Positions 16,463-26,629 are shown, counted from the stretch's first letter. The stretch: DNA of 64,000 nt from Nostoc sp. XA010 (GCF_020829625.1 NZ_JAIVFX010000008.1:62001-126000), one strand, 5' to 3'. A program made the numbers and translations. The notes: generated by a model from the sequence alone, not told the origin.

Positions 16463-18652
16463 ATGAGCGATGCCTTTAGCCGACTTGCACCCTTCATCCA
16501 AGAATATATTTATCATCACCAGTGGACTGAATTACGACCAGTTCAAATTGCCGCTTGTCAAGTTATATTTGACACCGATGCTAATTTGCTAGTTACTGCT
16601 GCAACTGCTGCGGGTAAAACAGAAGCAGCTTTTCTACCAGTTTTGACTTTATTACATGCTAACCCTGCTGCAACTGTAGGTGTATTATATATTAGCCCCA
16701 TCAAAGCTTTAATTAACGATCAATTTGAGCGCCTCAACGACTTACTTAAAGAAGCAGATATTCCAGTTTGGCACTGGCACGGTGATGTTTCTCAAACTCG
16801 AAAAAACAAACTTTTAAAAAATCCTCAAGGTATTCTACAAATTACACCAGAATCTCTAGAAAGCTTGTTAATAAACAAAAATAACGACCTCCTTCGCTTA
16901 TTTGGTGATTTAAGATTTGTCATCATTGACGAGATTCACGCCTTTATGGGTTCCGAACGCGGTTGTCAAATTATTTGCCAACTACAACGTTTAGCAAAGT
17001 TGACGCAAAAGCAACCGCGCCGGATTGGTTTGTCGGCAACTCTTGGTGATTACTCAATAGCTGAAGATTGGTTGCGTTCAGGAACAGATAAGCTAGTGAT
17101 TACACCGCAAACTGACGGCATAAAACGCCAAATTAAACTAGCTGTAGAACATTTTTATATTACTAATGAAGTAGATGAATCAAATGCCACAGCTTATGAA
17201 AAATATATTTTCAACCTCAGCCAATCTAGCAAATGCCTGATATTTGCTAATAATCGCACACAAACTGAATCTGTAATAGCATCTTTGCGACAAATAGCCA
17301 CAGAACAAAGGCTACCAGATATATATCATGTACATCATGGGAGTATATCTGCTAGCTTGCGGCAAGCTGCTGAAAATGCGATGCGTGAACCTAACAATCC
17401 AGCAGTTACCGCCGCCACTCTAACTTTAGAATTAGGCATAGATATCGGTCATTTAGAGCGAGTTATTCAGTTAGAATCGCCCTTGTCTGTAGCTAGCTTT
17501 TTACAGCGCTTAGGACGTAGTGGCAGAAGAGGTGAAGCTGCTGATATGCGCTTTATCTGTGCTGAAGAGAAACCATTATCAGAAGCTTCTTTACCGGAGC
17601 AAATACCTTGGCAACTTTTGCAATCTATTGCTATCATTCAACTTTATTTAGAGGAAAAATGGATTGAACCAATCAGACCGATTAAATATCCTTTGAGTTT
17701 GCTTTATCACCAAACAATGAGTATTTTAACAGCAGCAGGGGGAATTTCACCTAATGCCTTAGCTAAACAAATTTTTAGCTTGCCGCCCTTTGCTGCTATT
17801 TTAAAAGAAGATTTTCAACTATTGCTCCGCTATTTAATTGATATTGGTCATATTCAGCATACTGAGCAAGGTAAATTAATCCTGGGTTTAGCAGGAGAAA
17901 AGATTGTGAGAAAATTCCAGTTTTATGCTGTATTTGCTGAACAGCAAGAATATATTGTTAAGCAAGGTGCAACGCAAATTGGTAGTATCGTCACGCCGCC
18001 TGCTGTTGGAAATCAATTTGCTTTAGCTGGGAGAACTTGGGAAGTCGTAGAAGTTGACTTTAAAAAGAAAGCTATTTTTGTTAAACAAGCCGAGGGTAAA
18101 GCTAGTATTTATTGGCGTGGTAGTGGTGGCACTATTCACACCAAAGTTTTACAACGAATGCAACAGGTTCTATTTGAAAATGTCGAGTACAGCTATTTGC
18201 AAAAAAATGCTTTGCAGCGTTTACGTAAAGTTCGCCAATTGGTGCAGCAGGTAGGATTAGATAAACAAAATATCTTGCAATTAGAAAAAGGTAAATGCTG
18301 CATTTTTCCCTGGATGGGTACGGTTGCTTATCGCACTTTAGAAAGATTACTCAACTTCTACTGTCGAGAATCCTTGGAAATTACAAGTATTGGTGGAGTA
18401 AATCCTTATTATTTAACAATTAAATTAGGCAAGGATAAATTTAAATATCTTTATCACGAAATTGCTTCATTGTGTGAGCAAAGAATTAGCTCCGAAGATT
18501 TACTCAGTACTTCAGAGGCACCGGAAATTCAAAAGTATGATCAATTTATTCCTCATCCACTTTTACGAAAAGCTTTTGCTAGCGATTCTTTAGATATGAG
18601 AGAACTTAAACAGCAAGTGTTGATGTGGAGAGGAGAAAACATAGCACAATAG
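16463..18652 (+). CDS. Lhr-like DEAD/DEAH-box helicase
   Basis: A 729-residue superfamily 2 helicase. Walker A AATAAGKT is at residues 46-53, followed by SPIKALINDQ, the Walker B box DEIH at about 156-159, the SATLGD motif, and motif VI QRLGRSGRRGE at about 348-358. A beta-rich C-terminal region follows (GNQFALAGRTWEVVEVD), as in Lhr-type enzymes. It probably unwinds nucleic acid in repair or RNA processing. It begins 5 bp after the usher stop with no clear ribosome site (ACATGAGC), so it is likely transcribed with the usher, although a functional link is not expected. Confidence 0.85.
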   Translation: MSDAFSRLAPFIQEYIYHHQWTELRPVQIAACQVIFDTDANLLVTAATAAGKTEAAFLPVLTLLHANPAATVGVLYISPIKALINDQFERLNDLLKEADIPVWHWHGDVSQTRKNKLLKNPQGILQITPESLESLLINKNNDLLRLFGDLRFVIIDEIHAFMGSERGCQIICQLQRLAKLTQKQPRRIGLSATLGDYSIAEDWLRSGTDKLVITPQTDGIKRQIKLAVEHFYITNEVDESNATAYEKYIFNLSQSSKCLIFANNRTQTESVIASLRQIATEQRLPDIYHVHHGSISASLRQAAENAMREPNNPAVTAATLTLELGIDIGHLERVIQLESPLSVASFLQRLGRSGRRGEAADMRFICAEEKPLSEASLPEQIPWQLLQSIAIIQLYLEEKWIEPIRPIKYPLSLLYHQTMSILTAAGGISPNALAKQIFSLPPFAAILKEDFQLLLRYLIDIGHIQHTEQGKLILGLAGEKIVRKFQFYAVFAEQQEYIVKQGATQIGSIVTPPAVGNQFALAGRTWEVVEVDFKKKAIFVKQAEGKASIYWRGSGGTIHTKVLQRMQQVLFENVEYSYLQKNALQRLRKVRQLVQQVGLDKQNILQLEKGKCCIFPWMGTVAYRTLERLLNFYCRESLEITSIGGVNPYYLTIKLGKDKFKYLYHEIASLCEQRISSEDLLSTSEAPEIQKYDQFIPHPLLRKAFASDSLDMRELKQQVLMWRGENIAQ

Positions 18653-18677
18653 TTAAATTATCTGTAGTCGAGAACCC

Positions 18678-19562
18678 CTATAATTCCTTAAAACCATAAT
18701 TAGGTAATCCAGAAACATCAGTTTGGAGGGCAAACAAATCACCAGAGTGAAAACTTTTTTCGATCTCTGCCTGGCTTAATCCAACCGAAGCAGTAGTTAT
18801 GTAGAGTGTTTGCAAATCTTCACCACCAAAAGTACAACTAGTTGGCACTTGCACAGGTACCTTTATCCGCAATATCTCTTCACCCTTGGGATTGAACCGA
18901 ATTACACACCATCCATCCCACATAGCTGACCAAATATGTCCTTCACTGTCTATTGCCAAACCATCTGGATGGAAAGATTCATGAGTTAAATCAATAAAAA
19001 TTCGACGATTACTAATGTTTCCTGTTATTGAATTAAAGTCATAAGCATATATTTTTTGCTGAGGAGAATCTGTTAAGTAAAATGTCTTTTGATCGGGACT
19101 CCACCCCAAACCATTAGAAATAGTCAATCCTGTTTCCATTACATGCAATGAACCATCATTGTCATAGCGATAGAGGCTAGCCTGTGGTTTTTCCAAAGAA
19201 CACATTGAGCCAAACCAAAAACGCCCTTGAGGGTCACATTTACCATCATTGAAACGATTATCTGGTAGATTTCCTTCAATTTCTAAGATTGGGGTGACTT
19301 CACCTGTCTGGGTGTTGAGGAATGCCAGATGATGACGCAGTGCCATAATTAATCTATCTGCACCTGCTGTTGCGATCGCACCTACAACATCTCCCACATC
19401 AAAAAACAAGTCTTTCCCCGTGGCAGGATTGAACTGATGCACCCGATGGTTAAAAATATCGACCCAATACAGTAGGTTTTGGGTAGAGTCCCACATGGGG
19501 CCTTCACCTAAGCGGGCCCTGGCTCCTAGAATATTATGGAGTGGATATTGCAACTTGTTCAT
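18678..19562 (-). CDS. SMP-30/gluconolactonase/LRE family protein
   Basis: About 294 residues forming a six-bladed beta-propeller. The family signature starts ARLGEGPMWDSTQNLLYWVD, with later motifs DGKCDPQGRFWFGSM, ISNGLGWSPDQKTFYLTDS and HPDGLAIDSEGHIWSA. Metal-binding-type residues (E in GEGP, N in NGLGW, D in HPDG) are present. The family hydrolyses sugar lactones, but the substrate is not known. I chose ATG 19562; the frame stays open to a TTG 57 bases upstream, which would add a cysteine-rich stretch unlike the family. Confidence 0.85.
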   Translation of the reverse strand: MNKLQYPLHNILGARARLGEGPMWDSTQNLLYWVDIFNHRVHQFNPATGKDLFFDVGDVVGAIATAGADRLIMALRHHLAFLNTQTGEVTPILEIEGNLPDNRFNDGKCDPQGRFWFGSMCSLEKPQASLYRYDNDGSLHVMETGLTISNGLGWSPDQKTFYLTDSPQQKIYAYDFNSITGNISNRRIFIDLTHESFHPDGLAIDSEGHIWSAMWDGWCVIRFNPKGEEILRIKVPVQVPTSCTFGGEDLQTLYITTASVGLSQAEIEKSFHSGDLFALQTDVSGLPNYGFKEL

Positions 19563-19650
19563 ATTATTTATCAACCAACAGCAGTATTTACAAAAAGTAA
19601 TTTTAGTGGTAATACGCAATAAAAATATTATTCCTATTCAAGTAAAACCT

Positions 19651-19674
19651 AAAGACGCGATGAATTGCGTCTTT
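19651..19674. repeat. Dispersed 8-bp palindrome
   Basis: AAAGACGC (19651-19658) and GCGTCTTT (19667-19674) flank GATGAATT. This AGACGCGATGAAT-type palindrome is a recurring intergenic element in Nostoc-type genomes. It may add to transcript ending here. Confidence 0.55.
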
Positions 19675-19717
19675 CCCAGGTAAAAGAAAAGATTCTTTCT
19701 TTGGAATAAAGCTTAAT

Positions 19718-19746
19718 ATTCCCAACTTTTTAGATAAGTTGGGAAT
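19718..19746. terminator. 11-bp hairpin terminator
   Basis: ATTCCCAACTT (19718-19728) pairs perfectly with AAGTTGGGAAT (19736-19746) and is followed by CTTTTTATT on the plus strand. It lies directly after the stop of the minus-strand CSP41b-like gene. The T-run favours plus-strand termination, so its main direction is unclear. Confidence 0.65.
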
Positions 19747-19753
19747 CTTTTTA

Positions 19754-20692
19754 TTAAACAGCTTGTAAAATCTCCTCATCTACAGAAAAATCTACTTCAG
19801 CTTTGTCTTTTGCATTAGCCAAATAATCATTTTCCAAAGAGTCTTGTAATCCAGAAATTAAATCATATTCAGGATGCCAGTTTAATTCTGTTTGTGCTTT
19901 GTTCACCGAAGCAAAGAAATGCTGCACTCGCATCGGAAAAGCTTTGCGCTTGCCAAAATCAAACTTTTTCGGGTCGTAATGGACGATTTTTACAGCATCA
20001 GGTGATTTGCCAGCCGCTACAGCACTAGCACGGGCTAAACCATCAAAAGTGACAAAGCGATCGCCAGATATATTATAAATCTGTCCTATGGCTTGTTCAT
20101 TACCCAAAACCTTAGTCATTGCTAGTGCCAAGTCTTTTACATGACCAAACTGGGTGATATGCAAGCCATTTCCGGGGATGGGAATAGGGCGATCGCGCAC
20201 AATTCTATCAAAAAACCAACCTTCCAACTCATTATAATTACGAGGCCCGTAAATATAAGTAGGACGAATGGAAGTAAAAGGTAATCCCAATTGAGTCAGA
20301 TAAGCTTCTGTTTCATGTTTACCCTTATGGCGACTTTTAGGATCTACTGCATCACCTTCTACATGGGGCAATTGGTCAGATTTGAGATAGACCCCGGCAG
20401 AACTCATATAGACAAAATGTTGCACTCGGTCTTGAAAAATCTCCGCCAGTGGTTGAGTATCAGTAAGTTCCCGCCCGTTATTGTCAAAAATGACATCAAA
20501 GTTTTCTTGTAATAACTTTGCCTTTAATTGAGTAGCATCAGTGCGATCGCCTATAATTTGTCCTACTCCCTCTAAAGAAGGTGCTGGCCGATTTCCCCGA
20601 TTGAACAGCACCACCTCATGTCCTTGTTCCACTAATAGTTGAGTCAAATAGACACCAATGAACCGAGTACCACCCATAATTAAAATTCGCAT
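19754..20692 (-). CDS. CSP41b-like atypical SDR (RNA-binding family)
   Basis: A 312-residue NAD-binding-fold protein with the modified glycine motif GGTRFIG (residues 7-13). It closely resembles plant chloroplast CSP41b: SSAGVYLKSDQLPH, DAVDPKSRHKGKHETE, GHVKDLA, NISGDRFVTFDGLARA and FDFGKRKAFPMRVQHFFASV. The usual YxxxK catalytic pair is not seen; the position reads RHKGK, as in the CSP41 lineage. Plant CSP41 proteins bind RNA and stabilise chloroplast transcripts and ribosomes, so an RNA-related role is more likely than sugar epimerisation. Confidence 0.85.
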   Translation of the reverse strand: MRILIMGGTRFIGVYLTQLLVEQGHEVVLFNRGNRPAPSLEGVGQIIGDRTDATQLKAKLLQENFDVIFDNNGRELTDTQPLAEIFQDRVQHFVYMSSAGVYLKSDQLPHVEGDAVDPKSRHKGKHETEAYLTQLGLPFTSIRPTYIYGPRNYNELEGWFFDRIVRDRPIPIPGNGLHITQFGHVKDLALAMTKVLGNEQAIGQIYNISGDRFVTFDGLARASAVAAGKSPDAVKIVHYDPKKFDFGKRKAFPMRVQHFFASVNKAQTELNWHPEYDLISGLQDSLENDYLANAKDKAEVDFSVDEEILQAV

Positions 20693-20719
20693 AAATTCAC
20701 CATTTCTATATCAGTTGTT

Positions 20720-20832
20720 GTCAAGGGAGTAGGGAGTGGGGAGTAGGGAGTAGAGGAAAAGCAGAGGAAACAGGGGAAGAATAACTATTGGTATTCCTTA
20801 TTTCCCCATTCCCCATTCCCCACTCTCCACTC
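20720..20832. repeat. GGGAGTA-type 7-bp repeat cluster with complementary arms
   Basis: Runs of gggagtag and ggggagtaggga on the left face runs of ccccattccccattcccc and cactctccactc on the right, so the whole stretch can fold on itself. A similar element lies at 60826-60942. It is typical of intergenic short repeats in heterocystous cyanobacteria. Confidence 0.7.
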
Positions 20833-20990
20833 TGAGATTATCAGGTTGCAGCATCCATCTGGAACCTCTAAGGTAAGATTGCGTCTTATGTGCTAATCTG
20901 GGGCGCTTCCCGTTAATTAATCACAGGGGAAGACTTTTCAGTTAACGTCATCAAGTTGCCCTTTGTAATTTCAATTTATTCAAGTTAGCT

Positions 20991-22133
20991 GTGCCCTTGA
21001 AATATGCTCTGGTTCATGAGTGGCTGACACCCAAAGCCACCGGTGGTTCAGAACTCGTTGTACGAGAAATTTTGAATCACATTGATGCTGATTTGTATGC
21101 CCTGATCGATTTTGAATCCAGTAATCCTGAAAGTTATTTATATAAGCGTCAAATTGGCAAGACGTTTCTCCAGAACTTTCCATCTGCCCGCAACGGTATA
21201 CAAAAATACTTGCCTTTGTGGCCTTTGGCAATTGAACAACTCGATTTACGGCATTATGACGTAATTTTGTCTTCATCCCACGCTGTTGCCAAAGGAATTC
21301 TTACCACTCCCGAACAGATGCATATTTGCTACTGTCACAGCCCTATGCGCTATGCCTGGGACTTGACTTTTGATTATCTGCGCCACAGCAAAATGGGTAG
21401 TGGTTTCGCTGGGTGGGTGACGCGGTATTTGTTACATCGTTTACGCCAGTGGGATGTATTGAGTGCCAATCGCGTTGATTACTTCATTGCCAACTCGCAG
21501 CATACAGCTCGGCGGATTTGGCGTTGCTATCGACGAGAAGCAACAGTCATTTACCCACCAGTGAATATTGCGGAATTTCCATTTCTGTCTGAGAAAGAGG
21601 ACTTTTACCTGACAGTTTCCCGGTTAGTGAGTTACAAACAAATATCGTTGATTGTCAAGGCTTTTAATCAACTAAAACGACCATTAGTAGTCATTGGTAC
21701 AGGAGATGAAATGAACAAGATTCGTGAAATGGCAAACTCTAATATCCAAATATTGGGATGGCAACCCGATAATGTGGTAAAAAAATATATGTCTAGGGCT
21801 AAGGCGTTTGTATATGCAGCTTGTGAAGATTTTGGTATCGCCCTAGTGGAAGCACAAGCCTGTGGCACGCCAGTGATTGCCTACGGTGCAGGGGGTGCTT
21901 TAGAAACAGTGCGAGATATTCGCTCTTGTGCGGATACAGGGACAGGTATATTCTTCAGGACGCAAACAGAGGCGGCTTTAGTGGAGGCAGTAGAAAAGTT
22001 TGAAGTGTATGAGGGTTCGTTCAGTTCCGAGTATATGCGATCGCACGCCGCGCAGTTCTCACCGCAAATTTTTGCAGATCGTTATCTAGATTTTGTAAAC
22101 AAATGTAACGAAAAAAGACCATTTTTGCAATGA
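20991..22133 (+). CDS. Family 4 glycosyltransferase
   Basis: A 380-residue GT-B glycosyltransferase starting at GTG. N-terminal features include ALVHEWLTPKATGGSELVV. The C-terminal nucleotide-sugar domain has DFYLTVSRLVSYKQ, ILGWQPDNVV, and the family 4 motif ACEDFGIALVEAQACGTPVIAYG with the EX7E glutamates. It probably adds a hexose (mannose-type GTs share these motifs) to a lipid-linked oligosaccharide for exopolysaccharide. The next gene is a priming sugar transferase, and gmd/fcl follow. A hairpin over the stop codon suggests the transcript may end or be attenuated here. Confidence 0.85.
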   Translation: MPLKYALVHEWLTPKATGGSELVVREILNHIDADLYALIDFESSNPESYLYKRQIGKTFLQNFPSARNGIQKYLPLWPLAIEQLDLRHYDVILSSSHAVAKGILTTPEQMHICYCHSPMRYAWDLTFDYLRHSKMGSGFAGWVTRYLLHRLRQWDVLSANRVDYFIANSQHTARRIWRCYRREATVIYPPVNIAEFPFLSEKEDFYLTVSRLVSYKQISLIVKAFNQLKRPLVVIGTGDEMNKIREMANSNIQILGWQPDNVVKKYMSRAKAFVYAACEDFGIALVEAQACGTPVIAYGAGGALETVRDIRSCADTGTGIFFRTQTEAALVEAVEKFEVYEGSFSSEYMRSHAAQFSPQIFADRYLDFVNKCNEKRPFLQ

Positions 22134-22140
22134 TGGTCTT
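22115..22140 (+). terminator. Hairpin overlapping the glycosyltransferase stop codon
   Basis: AAGACCAT (22115-22122) pairs with ATGGTCTT (22133-22140). The loop holds the end of the reading frame. A T-rich run (GTTTTATTTTTTT) follows about 8 bases later. Probably a terminator or attenuator. Confidence 0.65.
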
Positions 22141-22244
22141 GAATAACGTTTTATTTTTTTAGGCTTTTGGCAATTTTCCCCAGAAGCACCTCATTTTGGC
22201 TTTAATATTGGGACTATGTGTGGTGTGGATTATTAAGGAGTATG

Positions 22245-23000
22245 ATGACTGCCCAGAGCTCACTCCTCTCCGGCAAACGAGGCGTAAGGCAAGACACCAG
22301 AACGTCTACGCGTTTCTTAAAACGCGGTCAAAAAACGAAAACACCAAAAGTTAAACCAAAAGGTTTATCTTTTCAGGGTTTAAACGGAGAGTTTGCCAAA
22401 CGACTGTTCGATATAGTGTTTTCGCTGTCGGTGTTAATTTTGTTCTTGCCCGTCTACTTAATTTTGGCCTTGCTGATTGCTTTCAGCTCAGAAGGCCCAA
22501 TTTTTTATGTCCAGGAACGGGTAGGGAAAAATTATAAAACGTTTAATTGTATTAAATTCCGAACAATGGTAAGCAATGCTGACGAAATCCTCATGCAAAT
22601 GATGGAAACATCGCCCGAATTGCGACAAGAATTTGAAAGCAGTTTTAAGCTGAAACAAGACCCCCGGATTACCGAAATTGGTCGATTTTTGCGAATTACT
22701 AGCTTAGACGAATTTCCCCAGTTCTGGAACGTTTTAAAAGGGGACATGAGTGTAGTCGGCCCCCGACCCTTGGTAGCAGAAGAACTGCCAAAATACGGTT
22801 CTTACATTGATGAGATTTTAACGATCCGTCCAGGAATTACAGGTTTGTGGCAGGTGTCTGGGCGTAATGATATTCCCTACCCTCGGCGAGTCCAAATAGA
22901 CCTGCATTATGCTAGGTTTAGGAATCTCTGGCTTGATTTATGGATCATCTTGAAAACTGTTGATGTAGTCATTCTGCCTAAAAATAACGGGGCATACTGA
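22245..23000 (+). CDS. Polyprenyl-phosphate sugar-1-phosphate transferase
   Basis: About 251 residues with a bacterial sugar transferase domain (PF02397 type). A single N-terminal membrane helix (FDIVFSLSVLILFLPVYLIL) precedes YVQERVGKNYKTFNCIKFRTM, the catalytic region RITSLDEFPQFWNVLKGDMS, then VGPRPL, and a typical terminal GAY. It transfers sugar-1-phosphate from a nucleotide sugar to undecaprenyl phosphate, the first step of exopolysaccharide repeat-unit assembly. AAGGAG at 22235-22240 favours ATG 22245 (or the adjoining ATG 22242); a GTG at 22218 is open but less likely. Confidence 0.85.
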   Translation: MTAQSSLLSGKRGVRQDTRTSTRFLKRGQKTKTPKVKPKGLSFQGLNGEFAKRLFDIVFSLSVLILFLPVYLILALLIAFSSEGPIFYVQERVGKNYKTFNCIKFRTMVSNADEILMQMMETSPELRQEFESSFKLKQDPRITEIGRFLRITSLDEFPQFWNVLKGDMSVVGPRPLVAEELPKYGSYIDEILTIRPGITGLWQVSGRNDIPYPRRVQIDLHYARFRNLWLDLWIILKTVDVVILPKNNGAY

Positions 23001-23500
23001 GTAACTACTTAGGGTGAATTCTGTGGGGCAGTTAATGCCCCTAAATACTAACTTTATCCCTAAAACTAAATGATTGTTCTTCGTTATTTACATAGTTATC
23101 TATAATTTATGCGTTTCTACTTAACTTAGACTTATTTGAGTGTGTATCTGTGGTTTGCTTTGCTCTTATTTTGATTTTTGGCAAAAGTCTAATTTAAAAT
23201 ATTTATTTTATTTAGTCTTTATAAAACCTATTACATTATAAAGTTTTCACAAGCAAAGAACATATACAAAAAGAATCTTGATTTATATAGGAAAAGAAAT
23301 ATATATATTTAAACAATCTTGATATATCTAGGTTGAACTTACGTGTTAAATTACTTTTTATTAAGTATATCTATTTACGGAGAAAGTCTCTGAACAACAA
23401 TAACTCGTATGTTTACCATTAGGCAATTAAGCAATTAGCTGCTAGGTTGTATCAGATTGGCTGTAACTTTTTAATCAAAGACAATAAGGGATAATTAAGC
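23001..23500. other. AT-rich intergenic region before gmd
   Basis: 500 bp without a supported gene, repeat or strong hairpin. It presumably carries the gmd promoter. AAGGGA at 23486-23491 is the gmd ribosome-binding site. Confidence 0.6.
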
Positions 23501-24580
23501 ATGACGCAACAGAAACGAGCGTTGATTACTGGTATTACTGGTCAAGATGGTTCATATCTAAGTGAATTTTTGTTGGAACAAGGTTATGAGGTTCATGGCA
23601 TTATTCGCCGGACTTCTACCTTTAACACAGACCGCATCGATCACATTTACGAAGACCCCCATAAAGAGGGAGTGCGGTTGTTTCTTCACTATGGTGACTT
23701 GACAGATGGTACGACGCTGCGACGCATTATAGAAGAAGTCCAGCCAGTAGAGATTTACAACCTAGGCGCTCAATCCCATGTCAGAGTAAGCTTTGATTCA
23801 CCAGAATACACGGTGGATGCTGTCGGAATGGGAACGTTGCGTCTGTTGGAAGCAATTCGGGACTATCAACACCGTACCGGAATTCAGGTGCGATTTTATC
23901 AGGCGGGTTCTTCGGAAATGTACGGTTTAGTACAAGCAATACCTCAAACCGAGACAACGCCCTTTTATCCCCGCAGCCCTTATGCCTGTGCGAAAGTTTA
24001 TGCCCATTGGCAAACTGTAAATTATCGTGAGTCTTATGATTTGTTTGCTTGTAATGGCATACTTTTTAACCACGAGTCACCACGACGGGGTGAAACCTTT
24101 GTAACCCGCAAAATTACTAGAGCAGTGGCTGGTATCGTTGCTGGTAAGCAGAAAAAAATTTACATGGGTAATCTAGATGCAAAGCGAGATTGGGGCTATG
24201 CGAAGGATTACGTTAAAGCAATGTGGTTGATGTTGCAGAAAGACCAGCCAGACGATTACGTAATTTCTACTGGTGAAACCCACTCGGTACGCGAGTTTTT
24301 GGAACTGGCATTTAGTTACGTAAATCTTAATTGGGAAGATTATGTAGAGTTTGATGAGCGTTACCTCCGTCCATCTGAGGTAGAGCTATTGATTGGCGAT
24401 TCTACCAAAGCACGCCAGAAGTTGGGCTGGACACCATCAGTAACCTTTGAAGAACTAGTTTCCTTAATGGTAGAAGCAGATTTACAAGCATTGGGTCACA
24501 CTTCACCCAATGGAAATGGTTCACAATTTCCATTAGATATTGCGACTATTCGTCAACAACTGGGCGCTTTGCACTTCTGA
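23501..24580 (+). CDS. gmd: GDP-mannose 4,6-dehydratase
   Basis: A 359-residue extended short-chain dehydrogenase. The NADP motif is [14 protein letters not shown], followed by the subtype-typical [31 protein letters not shown], catalytic SSEMYG, YxxxK in [12 protein letters not shown], and [16 protein letters not shown]. It converts GDP-mannose to GDP-4-keto-6-deoxymannose. Gene fcl follows after 23 bp, so the pair makes GDP-L-fucose for the polysaccharide genes around it. AAGGGA lies 9 bases before the ATG. Confidence 0.95.
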   Translation: MTQQKRALITGITGQDGSYLSEFLLEQGYEVHGIIRRTSTFNTDRIDHIYEDPHKEGVRLFLHYGDLTDGTTLRRIIEEVQPVEIYNLGAQSHVRVSFDSPEYTVDAVGMGTLRLLEAIRDYQHRTGIQVRFYQAGSSEMYGLVQAIPQTETTPFYPRSPYACAKVYAHWQTVNYRESYDLFACNGILFNHESPRRGETFVTRKITRAVAGIVAGKQKKIYMGNLDAKRDWGYAKDYVKAMWLMLQKDQPDDYVISTGETHSVREFLELAFSYVNLNWEDYVEFDERYLRPSEVELLIGDSTKARQKLGWTPSVTFEELVSLMVEADLQALGHTSPNGNGSQFPLDIATIRQQLGALHF

Positions 24581-24603
24581 TTCGCACCACAGAGGATAAA
24601 AAT

Positions 24604-25548
24604 ATGACCGGCTTAGAATTAAAAAATAAACGCATTCTTGTCACTGGTGGGTCGGGGTTTCTAGGTCGTCAGGTGATAGATCAACTGTGTAAAGCAGGGG
24701 CTGAACGTGAGAAGATTACAATCACGCGATCGCGTGATTGTGATTTGCGTGTTTGGGAAAATAGCCAACGCGCAGTTGACCAGCAAGACGTAATTATCCA
24801 CCTAGCAGCTCATGTTGGGGGTATCGGTCTGAACCGTGAAAAACCCGCAGAGTTGTTCTACGATAACTTGATTATGGGAACGCAGCTAATTCACGCTGCC
24901 TATCAAGCTGGAGTAGAAAAGTTTGTTTGTGTTGGCACAATCTGCGCCTATCCTAAATTTACCCCGGTGCCATTCAAAGAAGATGATCTTTGGAATGGCT
25001 ACCCAGAGGAAACCAACGCCCCCTACGGAATTGCTAAAAAAGCCCTTTTAGTCCAATTGCAATCTTACCGCCAGCAGTACGGTTTTAATGGAATTTATCT
25101 ACTGCCAGTGAATTTATATGGCCCAGAAGATAACTTTGACACAGGAAGTTCTCACGTTATTCCAGCATTAGTTCGCAAAGTTCACGAAGCCCAAATTAAG
25201 GCAGAAAAGCAACTCCCAGTTTGGGGTGATGGCAGTCCCACTCGTGAATTTCTGTATTCAGAAGATGCAGCGCGGGGGATTGTTATGGGAACTCAATTCT
25301 ATAACGAATCGGAACCAGTTAACTTGGGAACAGGTTATGAAATCTCCATCTTTGATCTAGTAACTCTAATCTGCGAATTAATGGAGTTTAAGGGTGAAAT
25401 TGTTTGGCAAACTGACAAGCCTAATGGTCAACCCCGCCGTTGTTTAGATACTGAACGAGCAAAGGAAGCCTTTAATTTCACGGCTCAGGTGGGCTTTGAG
25501 CAAGGGTTAAAAAATACCATTGAATGGTATCGTCAGCACGCTGTATAA
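24604..25548 (+). CDS. fcl: GDP-L-fucose synthase
   Basis: A 314-residue epimerase/reductase. Motifs are [31 protein letters not shown], catalytic [10 protein letters not shown], YxxxK in [14 protein letters not shown], and [14 protein letters not shown]. It epimerises and reduces the 4-keto-6-deoxymannose product of Gmd to GDP-L-fucose. AGAGGA lies just before the ATG. It is in an operon with gmd and is followed by a terminator-like hairpin. Confidence 0.95.
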   Translation: MTGLELKNKRILVTGGSGFLGRQVIDQLCKAGAEREKITITRSRDCDLRVWENSQRAVDQQDVIIHLAAHVGGIGLNREKPAELFYDNLIMGTQLIHAAYQAGVEKFVCVGTICAYPKFTPVPFKEDDLWNGYPEETNAPYGIAKKALLVQLQSYRQQYGFNGIYLLPVNLYGPEDNFDTGSSHVIPALVRKVHEAQIKAEKQLPVWGDGSPTREFLYSEDAARGIVMGTQFYNESEPVNLGTGYEISIFDLVTLICELMEFKGEIVWQTDKPNGQPRRCLDTERAKEAFNFTAQVGFEQGLKNTIEWYRQHAV

Positions 25549-25575
25549 CAATGTACTGGTGAGTGTAGAGTACTT

Positions 25576-25596
25576 AAGCTGGGCATCGCCCGGCTT
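25576..25596 (+). terminator. Terminator after fcl
   Basis: AAGCTGGGC (25576-25584) pairs with GCCCGGCTT (25588-25596) through nine pairs including one G-T, with a 3-nt loop and a T-rich tail (ATTTATTTG). It probably ends the gmd-fcl transcript. Confidence 0.7.
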
Positions 25597-25620
25597 ATTT
25601 ATTTGACGCTATAAATTTTC

Positions 25621-26199
25621 ATGGACAAAGTTAATCATCAATTAAATAAAGCGGAACTACGGCGCACTCTACTTAAAGCTCGTCAATCAATGTCCGTTCA
25701 AGAGTGGAGAGAAAAAAGCGATCGCTTATGCTTTCATTTACAAAACTCTACTTTGTTTACCCAAGCAAAAACAATACTCGCTTATTTCAGCTTTCGCCAA
25801 GAACCCGATCTCAGTCCACTATTTGCAAACACCAAATACCGTTGGGGATTTCCTCGCTGCATTGATAAAAAATCCCTATCTTGGCATCTTTGGACACCGA
25901 GTGATTCTATCCAAAGCGGCGCTTATGGCATTACTGAACCACACCCCGACGCTCCAATCTTAGATCCGGCTGAAGTAGATTTGATTCTTGTCCCTAGTGT
26001 CGCTTGCGACTATCAAGGATATCGCTTAGGCTATGGCGGTGGATATTACGATCGCTTGCTCAGTTTACCACAATGGCAAACAAAGCCAACTATCGGAATT
26101 GTCTTTGAGTTTGCCTATTTGTCCAAAATACCTATTGAACTTTGGGATAAACCACTACAAGCTGTTTCTACGGAAACCGGATTGACTAGGAAAGGCTAA
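25621..26199 (+). CDS. 5-formyltetrahydrofolate cyclo-ligase
   Basis: A 192-residue enzyme of the MTHFS/YgfA family. It shows an N-terminal helical region beginning NKAELRRTLLKARQSM, GAYGITEPHPDA, DLILVPSVACDYQGYRLGYG and the ATP-binding GGGYYDRLL motif. It converts 5-formyl-THF to 5,10-methenyl-THF with ATP in one-carbon metabolism. It is separated from fcl by the terminator, so it is likely an independent housekeeping gene. Confidence 0.9.
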   Translation: MDKVNHQLNKAELRRTLLKARQSMSVQEWREKSDRLCFHLQNSTLFTQAKTILAYFSFRQEPDLSPLFANTKYRWGFPRCIDKKSLSWHLWTPSDSIQSGAYGITEPHPDAPILDPAEVDLILVPSVACDYQGYRLGYGGGYYDRLLSLPQWQTKPTIGIVFEFAYLSKIPIELWDKPLQAVSTETGLTRKG

Positions 26200-26287
26200 A
26201 GGATTCAGGATGCTGAACACACATCATCAAATGTTTTATTATTGATGATAGATTACGATAAAATTAATCAAATTCTAAAGTAAAGCC

Positions 26288-26629
26288 ATGTCTGACTCAG
26301 TTCAGTATGTCACTAATGCAGAGGGAAGAAAAGTTGGAGTCCTGTTAGATTTAGAAACTTATCAACAGCTAACTAACTTATCTGTAGACTCGGAATTATT
26401 GATTGGTTTAAATCTAGATGAATTGCAAGCTTTGGCAGAAAGTTATTTATCTCCCAAAGCTCAGATACACTTACAAAAATTATTAATTAAAAATTCTGAC
26501 AAATCATTGTCAGATGACGAAACTGAAACCTTAGACAGATTATTGGCACAAGTTGACCAATTAAATATTATTAAAACTAGAGCTAGATATACATTAAATA
26601 TTTTTCAAAATAAACAGCAAGCAGCGTGA
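26288..26629 (+). CDS. Phd-like antitoxin-type hypothetical protein
   Basis: A 113-residue protein. The N-terminus QYVTNAEGRKVGVLLDLETYQQL resembles the start of Phd/YefM-type antitoxins. The rest is helical and acidic with no recognised motif. Its stop overlaps the start of the decayed HNH gene by 4 bases, so the two form a pair. With the partner broken, it may be an orphan. The antitoxin call is an inference from the N-terminus only. Confidence 0.5.
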   Translation: MSDSVQYVTNAEGRKVGVLLDLETYQQLTNLSVDSELLIGLNLDELQALAESYLSPKAQIHLQKLLIKNSDKSLSDDETETLDRLLAQVDQLNIIKTRARYTLNIFQNKQQAA

